Origin: Adiantum capillus-veneris
Lineage: Eukaryota; Streptophyta; Polypodiopsida; Polypodiales; Pteridaceae
Assembly (NCBI GenBank): GCA_014529385.2
Contig: CM043944.1
Span: 64,872,248-64,936,247 of the forward strand
Length of the DNA: 64,000 nucleotides
Reading direction: 5' to 3'
This document shows positions 10,901-20,070 of this stretch, piece after piece (positions within the stretch are counted from its first letter, which is position 1; the number at the start of each line of letters is the position of its first letter). A program made the translations under genes and the position numbers. Below the pieces are notes generated by a model. It saw nothing but the letters and a program-made list of their open reading frames with translations, was not told where the DNA came from and did not search any database.

Positions 10901-11983
10901 TCCACTTGCCATTTCTCTTAGGAGTGACAACAACGGGAGAGACCCACTCTGAATTCTCCACTGGATAAATGGAACCTTCTGCTAGAAGCTTTCTTACCTC
11001 CTTGAGTAAAGCCTGCTCCTTGATGACTCCTAGCCTTCGTAGCTTCTGAGCCTTAGGTGTGGCATCGGTGTAGTCTTTAGCAAAAAGCCTAGGAAATTTC
11101 CTTAGCACACATTTGAACTCCTCTCTTTCGTCCTTTTTAAGTGTTGTAGACAACATACCTTCTAACATTCCTTCATCTTGCACATTTTGGTTCTCATGGG
11201 AACCTACCTCTTCCAAACCTGGGCAAGAGGTCTCTTGGTTGTTTGGCTTAAACCTTACCCCCATGACTTCGATGGAAGACTCCTCTTCAGTAATGCTGCC
11301 GCTACTTTCTCCTTCTGAAGTGCGATCGGTCCAGCCTTCCTCTGTCTCAGTTTAAGATGATTCTTCATGGAGCTCCTCTTGGCGGTTCTCCTTCATGTCA
11401 AAGACAACCTTCTTATGATTGTCATTCCTGCAAATTAATTTTACACTCTCCCAATCCTGCAAAGCTCGCATTTTCATTAGCCATGGTCTTCCTAGGATAA
11501 ATGGATAACCACTTTCCTTGGTCGACATAACATAAAAATCCACCGCCTTCTTAATGCCAAAGGTCTCTACAAAAACATTTTTACAAATGCCTACACACTT
11601 AGCTTTGCTATTGTTTGCCATCTTCACTTTGATTTCAGGTGTCTCATGGATGTGCATGCCTAGTCTTTGTATGAGTCCCTCTGTCATGATGCAAATTTGT
11701 GCACCCCCATCTACTAGAACTTTCCTAACCAATATTCCTTTGATGTAACAATCTAGCACAGGTGTAATATCTTCATTCCTTTCAGCATGTGCAATTTTTA
11801 CAACAGGAACACTCTCTTTTATCTTTCTCCTAGTGCTAACTGCCTTTGTTAAATCCCTCCTAACTTGTGGACATAATGGAAGAAACTGATGCCATGAGAT
11901 ATCAGGACCCTTACCTCTCATGTCTTCCAATAAGTTGTATGGAGCCATACCATGTCCATAAGGGAAGTCTTGGAGGTTGATAC
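7973..11983 (-). pseudogene. Element A' pol (protease, RT, two RNase H, integrase), degraded Ty3/gypsy
   Basis: The minus strand encodes a Tat-like Ty3 polyprotein in order. The protease region (about 11350-11950) has active site VDGGAQICIMT. The RT (about 10530-11260) has TPWGCYAFRVMPFALTNA and FIDDF. A connection RNase H (about 9870-10200) lacks catalytic Asp, a second, archaeal-type RNase H lies at about 9400-9840 (LFFDGAFRRATGKAGGG), and the integrase at 7973-9198 has HEETCGGH...C..C, WGIDAMGPL, SDNGPRF and NGLVEKANG. It is about 92% identical at protein level to element A over the RNase H region I compared (17 differences in 216 residues). Several in-frame stops (for example after LQEF near 9868), a frameshift in RT near 10820 and an in-frame 48-bp deletion before RT kill it. 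Gag, leader and 5' LTR are absent: the frame starts at INLQDFP and abuts the element-A LTR directly. Confidence 0.9.
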
Positions 11984-12168
11984 TGATAGCCGTTGATAGC
12001 CGTTTTTCGGCTTTCCATAATTGCCATAGTAAGCTACCTCACCCTATCAAATCACTCAAACATTTTGGTTATCCCTACCATTTCACTGTACATAGGCGTG
12101 TGTGAGTTAGGGACTTTCTCCATATTTTCTTAAAAACCCTCAGCTAGCTAGTCACTGGGCTAGTTGAG

Positions 12169-12171
<3 letters not shown>

Positions 12172-12254
<83 letters not shown>
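12172..12254. repeat. (TA)n microsatellite inside LTR A
   Basis: This is an essentially uninterrupted TA dinucleotide run of about 80 bp. Confidence 0.97.
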
Positions 12255-12259
<5 letters not shown>

Positions 12260-13805
12260 TATGGCCCATTTGTGTGTAAATATTTCATTGTATATAGGGC
12301 CTAAATAAAAAGTTTTTTCATAATTATTTTGGTATTTATTTAAATATTTCTACGTATGGTGTGTTATTTATGCTATGTACATTGACTCACCATTACCATA
12401 TTTTTTCTTACCATTTTGCATACTCTTTATTCCATATAAAAATAATTTCATGCAAGCTTCTCTTATTTTTGGTGTAACTCCATCCCAACAAAAATCCAAA
12501 AAAACTAGTTTTATTTATGTGTATATTTTTTCACTATTGTGATTTTTCCTTCCTACATCTATTCTCTTTTACTCTCATAAATTAGAACACCAAAAATATT
12601 CATCTTTTTATGGTAGACTTATAATGAGAGAGATTTATTTTGACCCTTTTATATTATTTTCACCTATATTATTTATATTTGACATGTACATACTTTTTTA
12701 GACCCCTCAATATTTGATTTTCTTAGTTGTACTATTCACTTATATCATGATCTCAACAATATCTTCAATTATAAACCTACCAAATAAGGTCAAGGGTATG
12801 TGGCATGCATGCATGCACCATGGGGAGCTCACTCTTGGAGGTATTCAAAAGAATCATCCAAAGAAGGACCTCACAAGGACCTTGTGTAGTGGAAAAAACA
12901 GTCGGTTTTGCTGAATTTTTAAAGATCACATGCTCCCCGAATATGAAATAGTGATACAGACAAAAGTTGTAGCTTGTGAGCTGAAATTTCACCTCAAATT
13001 TTTTCATATTTTTTTGAGCTACAAGCTGTGAGCTATGATTTTATTGGTGGACCCCAGTTTGCCCATGCTATGCAGCCACACTCCCTCTTCCACTTTATCA
13101 TTTTCCTTTTTCACACACACTCCTCCCTCTCTTTCCCACTCCGAAACCTGCAACTCCCATGTCTTAATTCACCCTTTTCACCATTGCCACATCTCTCACA
13201 CCTCCATAGCCTTCATCCTCCATTTTTACACCCTATGTGTCCCCCTTTCTCTCTACATATATGTCCATATTACCATACTCTCTTCAGCTTTGTAAAGAAC
13301 TTCAAAAAATCAGCAAAAATCCAAGGATAACCTCTGCAAATGAAGGCTTTTATCATGAATTTTTCAAGGTTTGAAATAACATAGCTTCATCGACACACGC
13401 TGCTTCGCCATGCTGAGTGCTTCTTCTTCCGGTGCTGTAAAGAGGTGAATGTCAACTTCTCCAAAGCTTCAACCTCTCTTTACAAGCTCATCCCTTCTCT
13501 AACTTTTCTCATCATATATCTCACCATTTGGTGAATGATTTTGTAAATATTTTTTAGTGATAATAACTAACTACTAACCACTAACCTTATTGTAAAATAC
13601 ACCCTCTACTAGAGTAGGCACTCCCCAATTATTCACTCAATCCTCTCTCCTTTCATCCTCAATAATTCTCTTCCCTTGAGCCCACATCCATGTGACTCAA
13701 AGGAAAAGAGAGACCCACCCTCATAAAAAAATTAAAAATATGCATTATCTTTTATTCCTTCAAATAAACTTGATTAGGCCTAATCCTAATCGGGGCTTCT
13801 AAAAC

Positions 13806-13815
13806 CTATAAATAG
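13806..13815 (+). promoter_or_regulatory. Probable TATA box of LTR A
   Basis: CTATAAATAG matches the plant TATA consensus. It sits about 840 bp before the LTR end and points toward the leader ORF, gag and pol. Transcription would be expected to start roughly 30 bp downstream, near 13840. Confidence 0.6.
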
Positions 13816-14646
13816 AGCCCTTCTCTCCCTTGTAAAAGATCACATGATCACACTACACCACACCATTCTCAACACTTAACACACCACTCTTCAAGCCTAG
13901 TTGTGTAGAGTGAGTGCATCGCGAGTGCTCTATTTCATCATTACACATAGGTGCATGGAGAAGCTTGAAGTTAGTTATGCCATCTAGAGGAGTGGAGTGT
14001 ATGCCATACTCTTCACCACACTTGTAGCCTACTCTTGTGAATAAATAAGATTTATAGTTTTGGGTGCAATTGTATGCTGCAACTACGACTCTTCTCTCCA
14101 AATTGACTTAATAAGTTGGCTAATCAGGTGGTTGAAGGTATATTGTCCTTGAAGTTTGTTGTGCCATTTCATGCTTGGTGGTTTGAGGGCTTGCTGAATT
14201 GTTTGCCTAAAAGGTCAATTGTAAGAGGGTGCTCGGTGAGAGGGCTCCCGTGACCCTAAGACAATTTGTGTATTGGCAACAAGGTCAAGTTTTGTGTTGT
14301 CTCTCTATTTCTCATCGAGCTTTGTGTGCATCTAGTCTTTAAGGCTAAGACTGAGTTGCTCAAGTTGATTTGTGCTCTTTACCTCTCTCTGGCGTGGTGA
14401 ATGTTTTTGTTTGGTGTGCGTGGCTATCTTGCATTCCCCTCTCTTTGTGCGTTTGAGTACAAGGAAATATCACGTGCGTCCTAGTTCTCATCTACAACTA
14501 GGTGGTGCCCTTTTCTTGTTTGGTTTCTGGCCTTGGGTTGTTTTTGTCTCTGATTGTGCTTGCCCTAGCCCCAATTGAGCAGCACGGAAGCCTCGAAGGG
14601 TGTTTAGAGGCCGCTCTTCTTGTTGCCCGCCCCGGACCGTCTCAAA

Positions 14647-14668
14647 TTGGTGCCCCTAGTGAGGACGG
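14647..14668 (+). other. Primer-binding site of element A
   Basis: TTGGTGCCCCTAGTGAGGAC begins three bases after the LTR end. TGG followed by GC-rich bases is the complement of a tRNA 3' end reading ...GGGGCACCA. Element S has nearly the same start (TTGGTGCCCCTCACTGAGG near 53797). I cannot assign the tRNA isoacceptor by eye. Confidence 0.6.
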
Positions 14669-14740
14669 CTTATGTATTTTTGTGAAGGCTCAACCTTTAG
14701 CATAATCAAGTAGCTTGCGTGAATCACGAGAATTTGTATG

Positions 14741-14930
14741 ATCCCTTCATTCCCATTGCAAGGAAAAAGGTACACATAATTGTTAGTACTAAATTGCAAT
14801 TTCAATGTGTAATCCGTAGAATTTTAGGTCCTCTTAGGTTGGCAGAGATAACGCATCAGTAAATCCTTTTATTTTGCCTCTCATTAGGTACGACCTTAGT
14901 TTGGACGTCTATATTTTTGTTTTGTTTTAA
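14741..14930 (+). pseudogene. Decayed tandem copy of the 72-codon leader ORF of element A
   Basis: When frameshifts are allowed, this stretch translates to pieces that align with the intact leader ORF 240 bp downstream: VSTKLQFQCVIRRILGPLRL against ISRKIHFQQRMVFMFGAQRV, and NPFILPLIRYDLSLDVYIFV against NPVILPLIDYHRSFDVNIFI, both ending LF/LL plus a stop. The DNA endings (ATATTTTTGTTTTGTTTTAA here, ATATTTTTATTTTGTTGTAG there) also align. At least two frameshifts and several stops break it. It indicates an old tandem duplication of the leader unit. Confidence 0.6.
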
Positions 14931-14951
14931 GAATTAGGTCATGCATAGACC

Positions 14952-15170
14952 ATGGATAATGGCCCAAGAATAGAGGTTTTCCCCTTTCATTTCACTCCAC
15001 ACATTAGAATAAACATTGCAATTAGTAGAAAAATCCATTTTCAACAACGTATGGTGTTCATGTTTGGTGCGCAAAGAGTAGGAGAAATTCTCGCATCACC
15101 AAACCCTGTGATCCTGCCTCTTATTGATTATCATAGGTCATTTGATGTGAATATTTTTATTTTGTTGTAG
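14952..15170 (+). CDS. Conserved 72-codon leader ORF between PBS and gag of element A
   Basis: ATG 14952 to TAG 15168-15170 encodes 72 residues of unknown function. It is intact and begins about 300 bp after the PBS and 86 bp before gag. Its importance comes from element B, which has an ORF of exactly the same length at the same place (25067-25285). The two align without gaps, with 38 of 72 residues identical, most densely in SRKIxFQQRxVFMFG, EIL, PxPV and SFDV. The gag proteins of the same elements agree at only about 15 of 54 positions at their starts. The peptide is basic-hydrophobic, with no Cys, signal peptide or known motif that I can see. Role unknown; a retroelement accessory peptide is the simplest reading. 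Confidence 0.65.
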   Translation: MDNGPRIEVFPFHFTPHIRINIAISRKIHFQQRMVFMFGAQRVGEILASPNPVILPLIDYHRSFDVNIFILL

Positions 15171-15255
15171 AATAGATTGCAAATTAGAAAACATTATTGT
15201 GTAAATTTTTTAAGAAAGAAAAACAAAAACGTGTTGTCACTTTGAAACCGATTCA

Positions 15256-16510
15256 ATGGAGGCCCAACGCCAAATGTCCAGATATCCTCTTTTCTTGGGA
15301 GAGCCTGGAGAGGATGCAGAATTATTTTTAGCAAATTTCAAGATGTCTTGTCGTATCAAGAGGATAGTAACTGATCAAGAACGTGTAGAGATGTTTGAGG
15401 TGGTCCTTATGAAAGATGCTAGCACTTGGTTTGACTCTTTGCCTGAGGAAGTCAAAGGGAATTACACGGAGATACTTATTTGATCCCCAAAACACTCAAA
15501 AGCTATGGCAAGACATTGTTTCTCATAAGCAAAAAGACTTAGATGACTACTACTTGTACAAGCAAGAGTTTCTACGTCTTTGGGCTGTATGGGTGAGAAA
15601 TGTTGCTAACCCTGGTGATGGTGCAGAGTTCCTAAAGAAGGAGAGGTTCATAGCCGGACTCTTTCCTGACCTTAAGATAAAAGTTGAGGCCGGTGCACCT
15701 GCTACTTTTGAAGCAGCTGAAACTAGGGCTGCTGAGAATTATAGGAAACTCAAGTGCTTAAAGGGGGAGGTTCCAATAGAAGGTCTTAGACCCAAAGGTA
15801 AGTCACAAGCATCAACATCTAGGGAGCTTCCTGAGGTAACGGCGGAAGTGATTGAAAAGTTAAATGAATCTTTAAGCAGCTTGTCAATTCACCTTGCACA
15901 AGCTATAGGTCGAAAAGGACACGCAAGGAAGTCTGAAGAGCGAGATCCACGACCTAGGAGAGTCTTACAATGTTGGAATTGTGGAGAGTCTGGACATGGG
16001 ATGTATAATTCTCCTTGGCTCCGTGGGGATCCAGGGAGACCTAACTTGAATTACCCAGTGATGAATGCAGGTGAAGAAACTAGTCAGCAACCACGGCTTC
16101 TACAAAGGCCAAATGGAGCAAGACCACCTCCACAAGGAGTGGAAGGAGTTCCACCTTTGCCAGACCCAAATGTGCATGTGGTAGAGGTGACAAATTCAAA
16201 AGAGATTGACATGGAAGAAAATGGAATTAAGTGTGGCCGTGGAAAAGGGAAGGAGAAAGAACGTGTCACATCACAAAGTGATCATGGACGAGAAAAGAAG
16301 ACAAAGGAGACCAAGGAAACTAAGAGGACTCGACGTCGTATCAATCTCCAAGACTTCCCTCTTGGACATGGTATGGCTTCATACAACCTATTGGAAGACA
16401 TGAGAGGTAAGGGTCCTGATATCTCATGGCCTCAGTTTCTTGCATGATGCCCACAAGTTAGGAGGGATTTAACAAAGGCAGTTAGCACTAGGAGAAAGGT
16501 AAAAGAGAGT
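15256..16510 (+). pseudogene. Element A gag (capsid plus zinc knuckle), frameshifted
   Basis: The product would be the structural Gag of a Ty3/gypsy element. ATG 15256 starts a retrotransposon-gag domain (FLGEPGEDAELFLANFK, then DASTWFDSLP). A frameshift near 15475-15485 moves the match to the next frame (LWQDIVSHKQKDLDDYYLYK, then FLKKERFIAGLFPDLKIKV, the classic gag block) until TGA at 16445-16447. The single zinc knuckle at 15971-16012 reads CWNCGESGHGMYNS: the fourth ligand is Ser (TCT) instead of Cys, so zinc binding should be lost. A Lys/Arg/Glu-rich linker follows. The TGA falls in a segment where A' has an open LPLCPQVRRD, so it is a mutation, not a normal gag end. Confidence 0.88.
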
Positions 16511-19500
16511 GTGCCTGTTGTAAAAATTGCACATGCTGAAATGAATGAGGATATTACACCTGTGGTAGATTGTTACATCAAAGGAAGATTGGTTAGGAAA
16601 GGTCTAGTGGATGGGGGTGCACAAATTTGCATCATGACAGAGGGACTCATGCAAAAACTAGGCATGCACATCCATGAGACACCTGAAATTAAAGTCAAGA
16701 TGGCAAACAATAGCAAAGCTAGGTGTGTAGGCATTTGTAAAAATGTTTTTGTAGAGGCCTTTGGCATTAAGAAGGCGGTGGATTTTTATGTTATGTCGAC
16801 CAAGGGAAATGGTTACCCATGTATCCTAGGGAGACCATGGCTAATGAAAATGCGAGCTTTGCAGGATTGGGAGAGTGGAAAGCTAATTTGCAGGAATGAC
16901 AATCATAAGAAGGTTGTCTTTGACATGAAGGAGCAACGCCAAGAGGAGCTCCATGAAGAATCATCTCAAAGTGAGACGGAGAAAGGCTGGACCGATAGCA
17001 CTTCAGAAGAAGAAAGTAGCGGTAGCATTACTGAAGAAGAGTCTTCCATCGAAGTCATGGGGGTAAGGTTTAAGCCAAACAACCAAGAGACCTCTTGCCC
17101 AGGTTTGGAAGAGGTAGGTTTCCAAGAAAACCAAAAAGTGGAAGATGAAAGAATGCTAGAAGGTATGTTATCTACAACACTTACAAAGGATGAAAGAGAG
17201 GAGCTCAAAGGTGTGTTAAGGAAATTTCCTAGGCTTTTTGCTAAAGACTACACCGATGTGCGTGGAGTAGATGCTGTTCAACACAAAATTGAGTTGAAGC
17301 CAGAGGCCACACCTAAGGCTCAGAAGCTACGAAGGCTAGGAGTCATCAAGGAGCAGGCTTTACTCAAGGAGGTAAGAAAGCTTCTAGTAGCAAGTTTTAT
17401 TTATCCAGTGGAGAATTCGGAGTGGGTCTCTCCCGTTGTTGTCACTCCTAAGAAAAATGGCAAGTGGAGGGTGTGTGTGGATGACCGTCCACTCAATGAG
17501 GCAACAAAAAGAGATCACTTTTCCCTCCCATTTCAAGATGAGATACTAAATGAGGTAGATGGTCATGAGAAGTACACTGTGTGTGATGGCTACTCGGGTT
17601 ACTTTCAAATAGGTATCGCATTGGAAGATCAGTTGAAAACAACCTTCATCACTCCTTGGGGTTGTTATGCTTTTAGAGTCATGCCATTTGGACTGAAAAA
17701 TGCTCCTGCAACTTTCCAACACTTCATGAACATGGTGTTTCAAGAATTCTTTGGAAAGTCCATTAGGGTTTTTATTGATGATTTTTGCATTTATAGCTCA
17801 AAATCATTGCATCTACAAAGGGTAGAAGAAGGTTTAAAGAAGCTCTACGACATGGGAGGTCAACTGAACCCCGACAAGTGTCACATAGGTGAGGATGAAG
17901 TGATCTTGCTTGGTCACAAGGTTTCCTATAAAGGCATTGAGGTGGATCCTTCAAAGGCAAAGGCTCTTATTGAGCTCCCATCACCCAAGAATCTCAAAGA
18001 GGTAATCTCATTCATTCAAAAGGTGAAGTATATGTCACGCTTCATTCACTTAGCTTCGGAGTTGCTTCACCCTTTGCAAAAGTTGACACAACAAGTAGAA
18101 TTTGCATGGTCTTATGAGCTTGAAGAGTACTTTTGTAACATTGAAGTCATTTTGTCAGAGCTAACAACACTCATGCCTCCTTGTTAGGAGTACACATTCT
18201 TTGTTAGCTCTAGTGTTGGGAAAGAAACAATTGGTGCGGTTTTGCTACAACAAGATCCCCACAGTACCAGAATGCAACCCATCTACTTTGCTAGTAGGGT
18301 CATGAATGCTTTAGAGAGAGGCTACACGGAGGCAGAACTCATGATGCTTTCTCTCATGTTTGCAATGAGAAAGTTTAGATCCTACTTGCTACCAAAACCT
18401 TTTGTAATTCTCACTGCAAAAAATTTATTTCCCTGGGTGTCATCTCAAATGAATCTTAGCACCAAGATCTCAAAGTGGATTATGGAATTGCAAGAGTTCC
18501 AATACTCTTTCAAGGTAGAAGATAGTGTGCGTGCACAATTGGCAGGGATTCTCACTTATAAGGTACATGAGAAGGAGATTAAGGTGCCTGAAGTAAAGAC
18601 CCTACCATTTCCACCACCTAAAAGTATTCCTAATGCTTTTACCTTGTTCTTTGATGGAGCTTTTCGACGAGCCACAGGAAAAGCAGGGGGAGGGCTATTA
18701 TTTCTCAACCCAAGTGGAGAAGTGGTCATGAAAGAGAAGGTCAATCTACCAGGTTCAACTAGCAACAATGAAGCAGAATATGACACACTACTTCATGGTT
18801 TGAAGATGTGCATTGGCCAAGGGATACAACGTCTCATGGTAAAGGGAGATGCACTTCTCATTGTTAAACAGATTTTAGGCATTTGGGCATGCAAGAATGA
18901 AAGCTTACGGACAAAAGTTCATGCCATTCGTAGGATGTTTAATCAGTTTGAAGAAGTGCAACTATATCATATTCCTAGGAAACAAAATGAAGATGCCGAT
19001 TTACTTGCACAACAAGCAGTTACATGTGTTGAGAAAGAAATGCAGGTCATCATGGTGGCAGCAACTGTCAAGCAACCAAGATACCTGGGATTGAAGTCAT
19101 TGACTCCCATTATTAGCTACATTTTGGAGGGTGAGTTTCCACAAGACTTCACGAAGGCTCAGAAGAGGAGACTCATGAAAAAGGAAAGCGCGTATCTCTT
19201 CCTAGAAGGATCCCTCTATCAAAGAGGGAAGGATCAAGTGTGCAGAAGAGTACCAACTATCACGGAGATTCTAGCCATTCTAAAAGGTTTGCATGAGGAG
19301 GCATGTGGTGGTCATTTTGCCCAAGAGTTAACTGTGAAGAATATTTTGCTTGCGGGGTATGTTTGGCCAAGTTTGCATGTGGATGTCCAACATTGGTGTA
19401 AAAGTTGTCACAATTGTCAGGTAAATGGGAATAGAAGATTGGTGTATGGTCCAAGGCAAATCGTGCTTGCAAATGGACCCTTTGAAAAGTGGGGCATTGA

Positions 19501-19744
19501 TGCTATGGGTCCTCTCCTTAGGACAAAAAATGATAAACTCTACATTCTAGTGGCCATAGACTACATGACTAGGTGGGTAGAAGCTCAAAGTGTGGCAAGA
19601 GTGAATGAGAAGACAGTTAGAAATTTTGTGTACACTCACATTTGTTGCAGATTTGGCACACCTTTGGAGATTGTTTCTGATAATGGTCCAAGGTTTAGAA
19701 AGGGCTTGCTCACAGAAGTCTGTGAAGAACTTCACATGCTGTGA
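16511..19744 (+). pseudogene. Element A pol: protease, RT, two RNase H, truncated integrase
   Basis: The frame carries protease VDGGAQICIMT (about 16606), then RT with VSPVVVTPKKNGKWRVCVDD, LPFQDEIL, TPWGCYAFRVMPFGLKNAPA and FIDDF (about 17770). A TAG at 18185-18187 splits the connection RNase H, in which the usual TDAS aspartate is SSSV and the TDH aspartate is TAK. The following archaeal-type RNase H keeps FFDGA, NNEAEY, GDALLIVKQ and NEDADLLA (18650-19010). The integrase has its HHCC zinc finger (EEACGGHF...CKSCHNC), WGIDAMGPL and SDNGPRF, but breaks off after CEELHM at 19740, before the catalytic Glu. It would be a Tat-like pol; two stops and the missing integrase end make it dead. The first codon given is GTG inside the frame, not a true start. 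Confidence 0.92.
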
Positions 19745-19942
19745 AGTGCTACAGCTAGAGAAGAGGCAAAGGGGTTTTGTCCACTACATGCAGTATCATG
19801 TAGACGTGGGTGTGTAGATTTCTTGTACCCACAAATATAGGTATTGACCAATAAAGACGAGATTATAACCCGGTGGTTCTGATCTCCGTGCACCTCTAGA
19901 CCGAGGTGTGCGGGGATTGGACATGACTAGAGAATGTGAGGT

Positions 19943-20008
<66 letters not shown>

Positions 20009-20070
20009 GACGAAGAATGCCAATAGAATATTAAATTTGTTGTCCAGGTTATAAGTTTTTTATCCTCATT
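19745..20070. other. Junction stretch between element A and CACTA copy 1, with (GA)n
   Basis: I see no gene. It contains a small CACCTC/GAGGTG hairpin near 19890-19907 and a pure (GA)n tract at about 19937-20006. A CACTACATG at 19782 resembles a CACTA terminus for only seven bases. The origin of the sequence is unknown. Confidence 0.5.

Larger units (their letters stand above)
11984..14644 (+). repeat. 5' LTR of element A, about 2.66 kb
   Basis: The left boundary is TGATAGCCGT (with one extra copy of that 10-mer), matching the PPT-adjacent LTR start of A'. The right boundary is ...GACCGTCTCA at 14644, three bases before a PBS-like TTGGTGCCCC. The U3 part is AT-rich with a long (TA)n tract, and a TATA box lies at 13806-13815, so U3 would be about 1.86 kb and R-U5 about 0.8 kb. 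No gene is seen inside. The matching 3' LTR is missing because A is broken off in integrase. Confidence 0.72.

Noticed and set aside
7231-12400. A DNA transposon with long terminal inverted repeats carrying a captured gypsy pol (Pack-type element)
   Set aside because: The inverted flanks are the LTR starts of two copies of the same gypsy family in opposite orientation. One follows a PPT, the other leads to a PBS, leader and gag, so head-to-head retroelements explain them.
19782-19790. CACTACATG as the 5' terminus of CACTA copy 1
   Set aside because: It matches the 3' TIR complement (CACTACAAGAGG) for only seven bases, has no CGTCGCTAT subterminal repeats beside it, and its flank GTC does not match GCT after 24957.
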